DNA from: Minwuia sp048007105
GTDB lineage: Bacteria; Pseudomonadota; Alphaproteobacteria; Minwuiales; Minwuiaceae
Length of the DNA stretch: 64,000 nt
Assembly: GCF_048007105.1 (NCBI RefSeq)
Contig: NZ_CP180352.1
Location: 4,092,001-4,156,000, forward strand
Direction: 5' to 3'
The notes below the pieces were generated by a model. The model did no database searches, was not told the DNA's origin, and was given only the letters and a program-made list of their open reading frames with translations. Shown here one piece after another: positions 52,591 through 61,198 of the stretch (positions are counted from its first letter, which is position 1; the number at the start of each line of letters is the position of its first letter). The translations under genes were made by a program, and so were the position numbers.

Positions 52591-53394
52591 TTAACGCGTC
52601 TCCGGCATCGGACCGGCGAGCAGCCCCGGATCCAGCCGTTCCGTGAACCAGTTCACCCGCCAGTCCAGATGCGCGCCCGTCGAGCGGCCGGTCGAGCCGA
52701 CCTCGCCGATTTTCTCGCCCTGCCGGACGGACCGGCCGACCTCGACCGACACCTTCGAAAGATGCGAATAGACGCTGGTCACGCCGTGACCGTGATCCAG
52801 CATCACCGTCCCGCCCGTGAAGTAGAGATCGGCTTCGGCCATCCGGACGACGCCATCCGTGGGCGCGACGACATCCGAGCCGGCCGGCGCGGCGATGTCG
52901 ATGCCGAAATGCGGCCGGCGCGGTTCCCCGTTCAGCACGCGCTGACTGCCGAAGACGCCCGTGACGGTGCCGACGGACGGCCAGATCCAGTCCTGGCCAA
53001 AATGGCTCGCGTCCGTATCCAGCGCACGGACCCGCGCGATCTCGGCGTTCTCCCGGCGGATGCGGGCGAGCACATCTTCGGGTGGCGTCACCATCTTCGG
53101 CGGCAGTCCATCGATCCGCTGGATCTCGTAGTCGCGGCGGGCAACGTCGATTGTCTCGACCCTGTTGCCCACGGTCAGTATCACGCTCTCGCCGTGATCG
53201 CGGCCGAAGCCGAAGACGAACATCCCGTCCGGCGACACACGGACCGGCTTGCCGTCGACCGTCACAGGTGTCCCGGGCGCGGTGCGGCCGATCATCATGC
53301 CGCCCTGCACGGCATTGCCGGCGAGTTCGAAGGCTGCGGCGGGAAGGCCGAACAGGAGCAGCGCCGCCAGGAGAATGCCGGCTCCAATCCGCAT
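52591..53394 (-). CDS. M23 family metallopeptidase (LytM domain)
   Basis: A 267-residue exported peptidoglycan endopeptidase. The signal peptide (AGILLAALLLFGLPAAAFEL) is followed by an N-terminal beta domain (AFELAGNAVQGGMMIGRTAP, VTVDGKPVRVSPDGMFVFGF) and the LytM domain near 150-250 with PHFGIDIAAPAGSDVVAPTD, MLDHGHGVTSVYSHLSKVSV and TGAHLDWRVNWF, which provide the zinc His/Asp and catalytic His. It overlaps the xseA stop by one base. Confidence 0.92.
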   Translation of the reverse strand: MRIGAGILLAALLLFGLPAAAFELAGNAVQGGMMIGRTAPGTPVTVDGKPVRVSPDGMFVFGFGRDHGESVILTVGNRVETIDVARRDYEIQRIDGLPPKMVTPPEDVLARIRRENAEIARVRALDTDASHFGQDWIWPSVGTVTGVFGSQRVLNGEPRRPHFGIDIAAPAGSDVVAPTDGVVRMAEADLYFTGGTVMLDHGHGVTSVYSHLSKVSVEVGRSVRQGEKIGEVGSTGRSTGAHLDWRVNWFTERLDPGLLAGPMPETR

Positions 53395-54806
53395 CAGAAA
53401 AGGTCTCCCTGCTTCGGCTTCGGTGCGGACGGTCTGCTGCGACGGCGCGGCTGCGGCGCGTCACCGCCGGCGACGACCGGCTGGCGCCCGTCGTCGAACT
53501 CGATCTCGAGCGCGGCGCCGGGCTTCACCGAAGCCACGCGGGTCACGAGGCCTCCTGCATCGTCGCGGACGACCGCATAGCCCCGTTTCAGCGTCGCGCG
53601 ATAGGAGAACCCCTCAAGCAGCCGCGCAGCGCCCTCCAGCGCCTTGCGCCGGTCGTCGAGCGTCCGCCGGATCTCCCGGCCCAGGGTCTGACCGGCGCGT
53701 CCGGTGCGGTCGCGGCCATCGCGGATCGGCTGACGCAGGATCGTCGGTCTCAGGCCGCCGGAGACATGGGTCAGCCGCTGGCGGCCCCGCCCGGCGTTCA
53801 GCTTCAGGGCGCGCGCCAACGCGTCGCCGAGGTCGTCGAGCCGCTGTCCATGGGTCTGCAGCAGGCGCCGCGGATCGACCAGCCCGCGGGCCAGTCCGGC
53901 GACCGCGTTGCGCCGCTCCACCCGCATCCGCCGCAGCGCCGACAGGCTCCGCCGGTGCAGGTCCGTCACCTGCATCGCGATCTCGCTCCGCACGGGCACG
54001 GCGATCTCCGCCGCCGCGGTCGGCGTCGGCGCGCGCCTGTCCGAAGCATGATCGATCAGCGTGGTGTCTGTCTCGTGTCCGACAGCTGAAATCAGCGGGA
54101 TGGCGCTCTCGGCGGCCGCGCGCACGACGATCTCCTCGTTGAAGGCCCAGAGGTCCTCGATCGAACCGCCGCCGCGGGCGACGATCAGCAGATCCGCCAG
54201 CCCCTCGGTCATCGCGTTGAAACCGCGGATGGCGGCGGCCACTTCCTCGGCGGCGCCGTCGCCCTGGACCTTCACCGGCCAGAGCAGGACATGCCTCGGA
54301 AAGCGGTCCGCGAGCCGGTGCAGGATGTCGCGGATGACAGCGCCGGTCGGGCTGGTGACGACGCCGATCCGGGCAGGCAGGAAAGGCAACGGGCGTTTCC
54401 GCTCCGGCGCGAACAGCCCCTCGGCCGCAAGCTGCTTGCGGCGCTGCTCCAGCAGCGCCATCAGCGCGCCCTCCCCGGCCGGTTCCATCCGGTCGATGAC
54501 AATCTGGTACTTGGAGCGCGCCGGATAGCTGGTGACGCGGCCGGTACAGAGCACCTCCAGCCCGTCCTCCGGGCGGAAGGTCAGGCGCGCCGCCTGCCCC
54601 TTCCAGACAATGCCGTCGATCACCGACTTGTCGTCCTTCAGACCAAAATAGAGGTGACCGGAGGCCGCGCGCTTGAAGCCCGAAATCTCGCCCCGAAGGG
54701 TCACATGGCCGAAGGCGTCTTCGAGCGTCCGCTTCAGCTTCTGCGACAGTTCGCTGACGGTGTATTCGGCTACGTTCGAACGGGAATCAGGGCGATCGCT
54801 TGGCAT
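53394..54806 (-). CDS. xseA: Exodeoxyribonuclease VII large subunit
   Basis: The large subunit of ExoVII, which degrades single-stranded DNA from both ends. The 470 residues begin with the OB domain (YTVSELSQKLKRTLEDAFGH, VTLRGEISGFKRAASGHLYF) and continue with the catalytic core (ARIGVVTSPTGAVIRDILHR, LLIVARGGGSIEDLWAFNEE, ISAVGHETDTTLIDHASDRR), a coiled-coil region and a short basic C-terminal tail (RRRSRPSAPKPKQGDLF). The partner xseB is not in this window. Confidence 0.97.
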   Translation of the reverse strand: MPSDRPDSRSNVAEYTVSELSQKLKRTLEDAFGHVTLRGEISGFKRAASGHLYFGLKDDKSVIDGIVWKGQAARLTFRPEDGLEVLCTGRVTSYPARSKYQIVIDRMEPAGEGALMALLEQRRKQLAAEGLFAPERKRPLPFLPARIGVVTSPTGAVIRDILHRLADRFPRHVLLWPVKVQGDGAAEEVAAAIRGFNAMTEGLADLLIVARGGGSIEDLWAFNEEIVVRAAAESAIPLISAVGHETDTTLIDHASDRRAPTPTAAAEIAVPVRSEIAMQVTDLHRRSLSALRRMRVERRNAVAGLARGLVDPRRLLQTHGQRLDDLGDALARALKLNAGRGRQRLTHVSGGLRPTILRQPIRDGRDRTGRAGQTLGREIRRTLDDRRKALEGAARLLEGFSYRATLKRGYAVVRDDAGGLVTRVASVKPGAALEIEFDDGRQPVVAGGDAPQPRRRSRPSAPKPKQGDLF

Positions 54807-54890
54807 GGCGGCAGGCTAGCGCACTCGCCGCCCTCGGTCATGCGGCGCAAAAAAATTTGACCTGTCAATTAACAGCCGATTCATATTCGG

Positions 54891-55529
54891 ATGCGAAACA
54901 GAAACGATAGATTGGCCATGTTGCATCGGGGTATTCCAGTGCTGGCACGAGTTGCGTCCCCATTCGAAGACTTGCAGGACCCGCGCATGCGCGAGCTTGC
55001 CGGATACTGGCGCGAGGCCAGGGGACAGGCGATCGCACCGCGTATCGCCGACATCGATCCGTCCCGCTTCGCCCGGCTGCTTCCGGCGATCTGGATGTGC
55101 GACGTGGTCGACAACGATCCCCGCCGCCGTTTCCGATACCGCCTGATCGGCGACCATGTCCGCGTCGCCTACGGTGAGAACATCGTCGGCAGGACGCTGG
55201 AGGAACTGACGGTACCTTCTGCCATCGAACGTGTGGTCGGGTATTTCGCCGTCTGCGCGGACCCGGCCGTGGTGCACATGACGGGACGCCTGTTCGCGGA
55301 GAGTGAACGGCCGGCCTCGGGCGAACGCCTGCTGCTGCCGTTCTTGTCCAATGACGGCAGCCGGGTCAGCCGCATCCTGGGCGCGACACTGCATTCCTGG
55401 GCGCTTGAACGCGGCCGGTCGCTGGCGACGGCACCGGCGCATCAGATCCGCACCTTCATCCCGGCCAATGGCGGCCCGGCCTGGTGCGAGGACTGGCTGG
55501 AGACGCCTGCCGCCGCCGCTATCTCGTGA
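54891..55529 (+). CDS. PAS_5-domain protein
   Basis: A 212-residue cytoplasmic protein with one PAS-like domain of the alphaproteobacterial PAS_5 (PF07310) type: LQDPRMRELAGYWREARGQA, ADIDPSRFARLLPAIWMCDV, FRYRLIGDHVRVAYGENIVG. The role of this family is not known. ATG 54891 gives the longest frame; ATG 54918 (MLHRG) is possible if the A/T-rich TTGACC (54857) / CATATT (54882) pair upstream is the promoter. The end overlaps the convergent dctM by 11 bases. Confidence 0.83.
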   Translation: MRNRNDRLAMLHRGIPVLARVASPFEDLQDPRMRELAGYWREARGQAIAPRIADIDPSRFARLLPAIWMCDVVDNDPRRRFRYRLIGDHVRVAYGENIVGRTLEELTVPSAIERVVGYFAVCADPAVVHMTGRLFAESERPASGERLLLPFLSNDGSRVSRILGATLHSWALERGRSLATAPAHQIRTFIPANGGPAWCEDWLETPAAAAIS

Positions 55530-56880
55530 TGATCTCAGGTCCCATGAAGGCCGTCGGCAGGAAGGTCGAGATCCACGGCACATAGGTCACGATGATCAGG
55601 AAGATGAACAGGATGCCGAGCCATGGCAGCGCCGCCCGCACGACATCCATCATCGGCATGCCGGCAACGCCCGACGTGACGAACAGGTTCAGACCCACGG
55701 GCGGCGTGATCATGCCGATTTCCATGTTCACGACCATGATGATGCCGAGATGGATCGGGTCGATCCCCAGTTCGATGGCGATCGGGAAGACAAGCGGCGC
55801 GACGATCACGATCAGGCCGGACGGCTCCATGAACTGGCCGCCGATCAGCAGTATGATGTTGACCACGATCAGGAACATGACCGGCCCGAAGCCGGCGGCC
55901 AGCATCGCCTCGGCGATCGATTGCGGGATCTGCTCGTCGGTCAGGACATGCTTCAGGATCAGCGCGTTGGCGATGATGAACAGCAGCATGATCGTCAGCT
56001 TGCCGGCTTCCAGCAGCACCGCCTTGGTATCCGGGTGGACGAACACGCTCAGCAGGCTCAGCGGGTTGCGCCAGAAGCTCTTGCCGCCCTTCAGCGGCCC
56101 CATGTCCTTGTAGACGAAATTGGCGATGAAGAAGGCGTAGACGGCGGCGACCGCCGCGGCCTCGGTCGGCGTGAAGACGCCGCCATAAATGCCGCCCAGG
56201 ATGATGACGATCAGGAACAGGCCCCAGCCCGCGTCGGCGCCGGCCCTGAGGATCTCCATGACGCCGGCCCACGGCTGCGCCGGCAGCCCCTTGAAGCGTG
56301 CGGCGATGTAGATGCCGATCATCAGCATGATGCCGGCGATCAGCCCGGGAATGACGCCGGCCAGGAACATGCGGCCCACCGAGACATCCACCGCGGACGC
56401 GTAGACGACCATCACGATGGAGGGCGGAATCAGGATGCCGAGCGTGCCGGCGTTGCAGATGACGCCAGCGGCGAATTCGCGGCTGTAGCCGACCTTGATC
56501 ATGCCGGCGATGACGATGGTGCCGATGGCCACCACGGTGGCCGGCGAAGAGCCCGACAACGCCGCAAACAGCATGCAGGCGAAGACGCCGGCGATGGCGA
56601 GACCGCCCCGGAAATGGCCGACGCAGGCGATGGCGAAGCGGATGATGCGGTTGGCCACGCCGCCGGTGGACATGAAAGCCGAGGCGAGGATGAAGAAGGG
56701 AATCGCCAGCAGGGTGTAGTGGCCCGCGAAGGCGTTGAAGAGCGTCTGGGCGATCGAACCGAGCGAGCTGTCGGAAAAGAGCAGCAGGAAGATGATCGAC
56801 GATAGCCCCAGGCCCACCGCGATCGGCACGCCGATCAGCAGGAAGCCGATGACAAGGGCGAAGAGAAGGACGACTTCCAT
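55519..56880 (-). CDS. dctM: TRAP transporter large permease
   Basis: A 453-residue inner-membrane DctM with about 12 helices. Conserved segments are PIAVGLGLSSIIFLLLFSDS near the start, VFACMLFAALSGSSPATVVA, VDVSVGRMFLAGVIPGLIAG, GGIYGGVFTPTEAAAVAAVY and DPIHLGIIMVVNMEIGMITP. It forms the sodium-dependent channel with DctQ. The start ATG 56880 is 3 bases after the dctQ stop. Confidence 0.96.
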   Translation of the reverse strand: MEVVLLFALVIGFLLIGVPIAVGLGLSSIIFLLLFSDSSLGSIAQTLFNAFAGHYTLLAIPFFILASAFMSTGGVANRIIRFAIACVGHFRGGLAIAGVFACMLFAALSGSSPATVVAIGTIVIAGMIKVGYSREFAAGVICNAGTLGILIPPSIVMVVYASAVDVSVGRMFLAGVIPGLIAGIMLMIGIYIAARFKGLPAQPWAGVMEILRAGADAGWGLFLIVIILGGIYGGVFTPTEAAAVAAVYAFFIANFVYKDMGPLKGGKSFWRNPLSLLSVFVHPDTKAVLLEAGKLTIMLLFIIANALILKHVLTDEQIPQSIAEAMLAAGFGPVMFLIVVNIILLIGGQFMEPSGLIVIVAPLVFPIAIELGIDPIHLGIIMVVNMEIGMITPPVGLNLFVTSGVAGMPMMDVVRAALPWLGILFIFLIIVTYVPWISTFLPTAFMGPEIITR

Positions 56881-56883
56881 CGA

Positions 56884-57522
56884 TCAGTTCCTGTCCCTGG
56901 CGGCCATCTTGTCGACCGGCGACTCGCCGTCGTCGTCGATCTCGGCCTCGTGTGCGGCGATCAGGGTTTTCTGAGTGCCCCGGAGTATCCGCCAGCCGGC
57001 CTGCAGAAACCGGAAGGTCAGCAGCGCCATGCCGAGCGGCAGGGCGAAATAGGGGATGAACCGCGGCAGTTTCTCATAGGGCTCGCCCTCGTTCAGCGTG
57101 TCCTCGAGGAACTTGAGGAAGCCCGGCATCGGGATGTCGTTGACCTCGTACCAGACCTGCTTGCCGGCGAACGGGGCCCAGTACTCCCAGGCGCCGACCA
57201 GCAGCAGGCCGGAGAACACAAGGCAGCAGGCGACGGAAAGAAGCGCCAGCACTCTCTGCGCGGCGGGCGACACCATGTTGATGATGGCGTCGACGCCCAG
57301 ATGGGCGGTCGTCTTGACGCAATAGCTGGCGCCGAGGAGCACCAGCCAGGCGAATAGGAAGACCGTCGCCTCCAGCGCCCAGAGGATATTGTCGTTGAAG
57401 ACGTAGCGGGCAATGACGTTGGCGAAGGTTATCAGCGTCATCAGTCCGAGGATGACGGCAATCAGCGTCTCCTCGATCTGGTCGATGATCCCGCCCGCGC
57501 CTGGATGCGGCTTGCTGGACAT
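56884..57522 (-). CDS. dctQ: TRAP transporter small permease
   Basis: A 212-residue four-helix membrane subunit. It has ETLIAVILGLMTLITFANVI, a W-rich segment LVLLGASYCVKTTAHLGVDA and an acidic C-terminal tail (HEAEIDDDGESPVDKMAARD) predicted in the cytoplasm. It is longer than the usual DctQ, with an insertion before the last helix (PMPGFLKFLEDTLNEGEPYE). It lies between dctP and dctM. Confidence 0.95.
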   Translation of the reverse strand: MSSKPHPGAGGIIDQIEETLIAVILGLMTLITFANVIARYVFNDNILWALEATVFLFAWLVLLGASYCVKTTAHLGVDAIINMVSPAAQRVLALLSVACCLVFSGLLLVGAWEYWAPFAGKQVWYEVNDIPMPGFLKFLEDTLNEGEPYEKLPRFIPYFALPLGMALLTFRFLQAGWRILRGTQKTLIAAHEAEIDDDGESPVDKMAARDRN

Positions 57523-57557
57523 GCCGTCCCTCCCCTCCGGTGCGGCAACCCGGCGAG

Positions 57558-57585
57558 CGGACCGCCCCCTTCAGAGGGCGGTCCG
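57558..57585 (-). other. Hairpin between dctP and dctQ
   Basis: A perfect 10-bp stem CGGACCGCCC / GGGCGGTCCG with an 8-base loop, 12 bases after the dctP stop (57597). Such hairpins behind binding-protein genes often stabilise that part of the mRNA or lower permease expression. There is no T-run, so it is not a full terminator. Confidence 0.65.
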
Positions 57586-57596
57586 GCCGGAAACCG

Positions 57597-58598
57597 TCAG
57601 TTGGACGGGTTGTAGGAAACGGCCGCCTGGATCAGGTCCTGCCCGATACCGTCGGCGAACTGGTCCCAGACCGGCTTCATGGCGTCGACCCAGGCCTGGC
57701 GCTGTTCGGGCGTCAGGGTGCGGATCGTCGTGCCGGCGTCGATGATGTACTGCTTGTTCTGCTCGTTCACCGCGGTCGACTCGGCGTTACGCGCCTCGGT
57801 CACCTCGCCGAGAATGGTCTCGAGCTGGCTGCGGACATCATCCGGCAGACCCTCCCAGAACTCGGTCGAGGTCACGACCAGATAGTCGATGATACCGTGG
57901 TTGGTCTCGGTGACGCCGTCCTGCACCTCGAAGAACTTCTGGCCGTAGATGTTGGACCAGGTGTTCTCCTGGCCGTCCACGACGCCAGTCTGCAGCGCGC
58001 CGTAGACCTCGGAGAAGGCCATTTTCTGCGGGTTGGCGCCGAGCGCCTCGAACTGGGCCTGCAGCACGTCGGACGGCTGGATGCGGAACTTCAGCCCCTC
58101 GGCGTCGGAAGGCAGCACCAGCGGCTTGTTGGCAGACATCTGCTTCATGCCGTTGTGCCAGAAGGCCAGGCCCAGCAGACCGCGGCGCTCCATCGAACGC
58201 TTCAGCTTCTGGCCATCGGGCGAATTCTGGAAGCGGTCGACCGCGTCGACGTCGACGAAGACGAAGGGCAGGTCGAAGACGCGGAACTTCTTGGTGAAGG
58301 TCTCGAACTTCGACAGCGAGGGGGCGGCCATCTGGACGTCGCCCTGCAGCATCGCCTCGAGAACCTGATCGTCGTTGTAGAGCTGGCTGGACGGGAACAC
58401 CTGCATGCAGGCCTTGCCGTTCATCTCGTCGTTGATCCGCTGCTCCAGCAGCGACGCGGCGATGCCCTTGGGGTGCTTGTCGGTGTTGGTGACGTGGCTG
58501 AACTTGATGACGATCTCGCCGTCATCGCAATTCGCCTGGGCGGCGCCCGCCGCCACAACCATGGCCGCCGCGGCGGCAATCGTGGTAACAAACCGCAT
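57597..58598 (-). CDS. dctP: TRAP transporter substrate-binding protein
   Basis: A 333-residue periplasmic protein with a signal peptide (FVTTIAAAAAMVVAAGAAQA). The mature part has IVIKFSHVTNTDKHPKGIAA, GKACMQVFPSSQLYNDDQVL, GLKFRIQPSDVLQAQFEALG, FSEVYGALQTGVVDGQENTW and ETNHGIIDYLVVTSTEFWEG, matching C4-dicarboxylate and other organic-acid DctP types. Arg in KFRIQPS is the usual carboxylate ligand. ATG 58598 is preceded by GGGAGGAA. Confidence 0.95.
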   Translation of the reverse strand: MRFVTTIAAAAAMVVAAGAAQANCDDGEIVIKFSHVTNTDKHPKGIAASLLEQRINDEMNGKACMQVFPSSQLYNDDQVLEAMLQGDVQMAAPSLSKFETFTKKFRVFDLPFVFVDVDAVDRFQNSPDGQKLKRSMERRGLLGLAFWHNGMKQMSANKPLVLPSDAEGLKFRIQPSDVLQAQFEALGANPQKMAFSEVYGALQTGVVDGQENTWSNIYGQKFFEVQDGVTETNHGIIDYLVVTSTEFWEGLPDDVRSQLETILGEVTEARNAESTAVNEQNKQYIIDAGTTIRTLTPEQRQAWVDAMKPVWDQFADGIGQDLIQAAVSYNPSN

Positions 58599-58753
58599 CG
58601 TTTCCTCCCTGACTCGGCTTATTCGACTAGAATTTGTAGGCGACATCGGGGTGGGCTGCAATGCTGCCCAGCGTATGGCGCAGATCGGAAACGCAGCAGG
58701 CGTCCGTATCGGCTCGCATGCGGGACGGAAACAGTTGGGAGCGCCGTCGTAAG

Positions 58754-59320
58754 ATGGCCCGCAGAAGCGACGATGAAGCCCCGGGCGGCGACCTGGCCGA
58801 ACTGCTCGAGCAGCTTGGGCGGGGCGACGAATCCGCCCTGAAGACGCTCTACGACCGGACCAGCGCGAAGCTGTTCGGCGTCATCTCCGGCGTCGTCGGC
58901 CCGGGGACGGACGCCGAGGACACCCTGCAGGAGGTCTATCTCAAGATCTGGCGCCAGGCGCATCGCTATGACCGGTTCCGCGCGCGGCCGATGACCTGGA
59001 TGATCGTCATCGCGCGGAACGCCGCCATCGACCGGCTTCGCAGTGCGGGGCGGCGGCCGGTCACTGACACGATGGATGGCGTGGATCCGCCGGATACCGA
59101 TCCCGGCGCATTCGAGCGTCTGGCGCTGAGCGAAGAAGCCGCCCGATTGCGGAACTGTGTAGAAGAACTGGGGACCGAGCAGGCCAAGTGCATCCGCCTC
59201 GCCTATGTTGACGGATATTCTCATGCCGAGCTTGCGGAAAAGCTCGATATCCCGCTCGGCACGATCAAGAGCTGGATCCGTCGAAGTCTCGCGAGACTGA
59301 AGGAGTGTCTGGACCGTTGA
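58754..59320 (+). CDS. ECF RNA polymerase sigma factor
   Basis: A 189-residue group IV sigma factor. Region 2 is LYDRTSAKLFGVISGVVGPG, DAEDTLQEVYLKIWRQAHRY and RPMTWMIVIARNAAIDRLRS; region 4 is CIRLAYVDGYSHAELAEKLD followed by PLGTIKSWIRRSLARLKECL. Pairing with an RskA-type anti-sigma points to the SigK-like group. ATG 58754 follows GGGAGCGCC; ATG 58718 is possible. It is divergent from dctP across a 155-base spacer. Confidence 0.93.
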   Translation: MARRSDDEAPGGDLAELLEQLGRGDESALKTLYDRTSAKLFGVISGVVGPGTDAEDTLQEVYLKIWRQAHRYDRFRARPMTWMIVIARNAAIDRLRSAGRRPVTDTMDGVDPPDTDPGAFERLALSEEAARLRNCVEELGTEQAKCIRLAYVDGYSHAELAEKLDIPLGTIKSWIRRSLARLKECLDR

Positions 59321-59322
59321 GC

Positions 59323-60030
59323 ATGGACGATCAGGACAGATTGTCGCCCGAGGAGCGGGACGCCCTGGCGTCCGAGTTCGCGCTCGGCGTGCTCGATGGC
59401 GCCGAGCGGGAGGCCGCCGAGAGGCTGGCTTCACGCGACCCGGCATTCCGGCAGATGGTCGAGGCCTGGCAGAACCGGCTGGCGGGCCTGTCGGAACTGA
59501 CCCCGGACGTTGCGCCGCCCGATACGGTCTGGCCGCGTATCGAGGCGGCCATGCTGCGCGAGAGCGCCGTAGGCAAACAGACGGACAAGCCGGGCGGGCT
59601 CTTTTCCAGCCTGTGGTTCTGGCGGGGATGGGCAGCGCTGGCCACAGCCGCCGCCGTCATTCTGGCCGTCGTCTTGTTGCCGGGAGATCCCGTCAGGCAG
59701 GACAGCTACGTCGCCCTGTTGACCACCGAGGCAGAGGATGGCGGGTTCATGGCCACGGTCGATCTGGAAACCGGCATGATGGCCGTCATTCCCCTGCAAA
59801 CCGACGCCACCACCGGCGGCCGCGTGCACGAATTGTGGTTGATCGCCCCCGACGCGGAAAGGCCGACTTCGCTTGGCGTCATCGACGCCCGCTCGGCGCT
59901 TCCGCTGCCGGCGGCGGCCCGGCCCGGCGCCACGCTTGCCGTGAGCCTGGAGCCGTCCGGCGGCTCCCCCACCGGCCTTCCGACGGGCCCCGTCGTCTAT
60001 CAGGGACGCCTCCGCGCCATCGCCAAATAG
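59323..60030 (+). CDS. Anti-sigma factor (RskA-like, membrane-anchored)
   Basis: A 235-residue protein with an N-terminal zinc-free anti-sigma domain (ERDALASEFALGVLDGAERE), one transmembrane helix at about 103-125 (WRGWAALATAAAVILAVVLL) and a periplasmic RskA domain (MAVIPLQTDATTGGRVHELW, AARPGATLAVSLEPSGGSPT). It holds the sigma factor at the membrane until a signal releases it. ATG 59323 or TTG 59317 (overlapping the sigma stop) are both possible; AGGAG at 59301-59305 suits the TTG better. Confidence 0.91.
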   Translation: MDDQDRLSPEERDALASEFALGVLDGAEREAAERLASRDPAFRQMVEAWQNRLAGLSELTPDVAPPDTVWPRIEAAMLRESAVGKQTDKPGGLFSSLWFWRGWAALATAAAVILAVVLLPGDPVRQDSYVALLTTEAEDGGFMATVDLETGMMAVIPLQTDATTGGRVHELWLIAPDAERPTSLGVIDARSALPLPAAARPGATLAVSLEPSGGSPTGLPTGPVVYQGRLRAIAK

Positions 60031-60123
60031 GTCCTGCATCCACCCGGGAGAGGTCGTCGTAGCTGATGGTACCGCGCGCCACCAATGGACGTGCGGCATG
60101 CCAACAGCGGAGTTCTTCCCACG

Positions 60124-60738
60124 ATGTCACGTCTTCTCGCCACAGCCTCCGGGCTTCCGGAAATCAGCCGCCGCTTCTTCCTGTCAGGCGCCGGCAAGGC
60201 CACCCTTTCCGCCAGCGCAGTCGCCATGCTCGCGGCCTGCGAAACCGGCGCCGCCTCCCACAGCGGCGGCGACTCCATGGCCGACGCCAAGGCGGACAGC
60301 GATATTCTGAATGTCGCGCTCGGGCTGGAACATGAAGCCATCGCAGCCTATCAGCTCGGCGCCGAGAGCGGCCTGCTGCAGAAGCCGGTCCTGCAACTTG
60401 CCGTCCAGTTCCAGAGCCACCACAAGGCGCATCGCGACGCCCTGATCGCGACCGTGCAGAAGCTCGGCGGAACACCGGCCGAGGCGAGCACGCTGGGCGA
60501 ATATGCCGAAGGACTGGGCGCCGGCACCCTGAAGAGCCAGGCCGACGTCCTGACCCTCGCGGCACGGCTGGAGAAGGGTGCGGCCAACGCCTATCTCGGC
60601 GTGATTCCGTCATTCGCCGACAAGGATCTGGCGCAGATCTCGGGCCGTCTGGCCGCCGACGAGACAATGCACTGGACCGTTCTGGCGCAGGCGATCGGCG
60701 AGCAGTTGCCGGCCAACGCCCTCAGCTTCGGCGCCTGA
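60124..60738 (+). CDS. Ferritin-like domain lipoprotein
   Basis: A 204-residue exported protein with a Tat signal (ISRRFFLSGAGKATLSASAV) ending in a lipobox LAAC, so likely a lipoprotein in the cell envelope. The mature part is a four-helix ferritin-like bundle with E-H pairs (LGLEHEAIAAYQLGAESGLL, FQSHHKAHRDALIATVQKLG, LEKGAANAYLGVI, ADETMHWTVLAQAIGEQ). It may bind iron or a di-metal centre. It lies downstream of the sigma/anti-sigma pair and may be part of that regulon. ATG 60124 is chosen over 60085 because the signal starts there. Confidence 0.83.
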   Translation: MSRLLATASGLPEISRRFFLSGAGKATLSASAVAMLAACETGAASHSGGDSMADAKADSDILNVALGLEHEAIAAYQLGAESGLLQKPVLQLAVQFQSHHKAHRDALIATVQKLGGTPAEASTLGEYAEGLGAGTLKSQADVLTLAARLEKGAANAYLGVIPSFADKDLAQISGRLAADETMHWTVLAQAIGEQLPANALSFGA

Positions 60739-60749
60739 CCGGGCATCCA

Positions 60750-61121
60750 ATGCGCGCGCAGACAATTCCACTGGTCCTGGCGGCGGTCGTCCTCTGTACC
60801 GCCGCCCACGCCGCGGACGCCGGGAATGGACGGCTGCTTTACGAAAGCCGCTGCATCGGCTGCCACTCGCCCGACGCCAACCGCGTCGGCCCGAAGCACC
60901 GCGGTGTCGTCGGCCGCGCCGCAGGGAGTGTTTCAAGCTTCCGGTACTCGGAGGCGCTGAAGGACAGCGGCATTGTCTGGACGCCCGAGGAACTCGACCG
61001 CTGGCTCGCCGGTCCACGGTCGATGGTCCCCGGCACCCGCATGACATTCAGCGTACGCCATGCGGCTGACCGGGCGGACATCATCGCTTACCTGAGACGT
61101 CTCGCCCCCGGCCAGCGTTAG
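60750..61121 (+). CDS. Monohaem c-type cytochrome
   Basis: A 123-residue exported cytochrome c. The signal peptide (TIPLVLAAVVLCTAAHAADA) is followed by the haem site CIGCH (C35, C38, H39) and the likely Met ligand in MVPGTRMTFSVRH. It resembles cytochrome c2/c550 types with the RVGPKHRGVVGRAAGSV loop. It starts 11 bases after the ferritin-like gene and probably shares its transcript. Confidence 0.92.
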   Translation: MRAQTIPLVLAAVVLCTAAHAADAGNGRLLYESRCIGCHSPDANRVGPKHRGVVGRAAGSVSSFRYSEALKDSGIVWTPEELDRWLAGPRSMVPGTRMTFSVRHAADRADIIAYLRRLAPGQR

Positions 61122-61136
61122 GCGATGGTGCACGGG

Positions 61137-61170
61137 GGCGTCGGAAGCATCCCCCCGCTTCCGGCGCCCA
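61137..61170. terminator. Bidirectional hairpin between the cytochrome and DUF3501 genes
   Basis: A 13-bp stem GGGCGTCGGAAGC / GCTTCCGGCGCCC with one G-T pair and an 8-base loop of mostly C. It lies in the 77-base spacer between convergent genes. Neither side has a clear T-run, but the position suits a shared terminator. Confidence 0.7.
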
Positions 61171-61198
61171 CCGGCGCCGCTTCATCCATTCGGCGCGA

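Noticed and set aside
58686..58753. ECF-type autoregulatory promoter (GGAAAC with CGTA) before the sigma gene
   Set aside because: The better pair (58726 and 58748) would start transcription inside the gene, and the other pair has wrong spacing.
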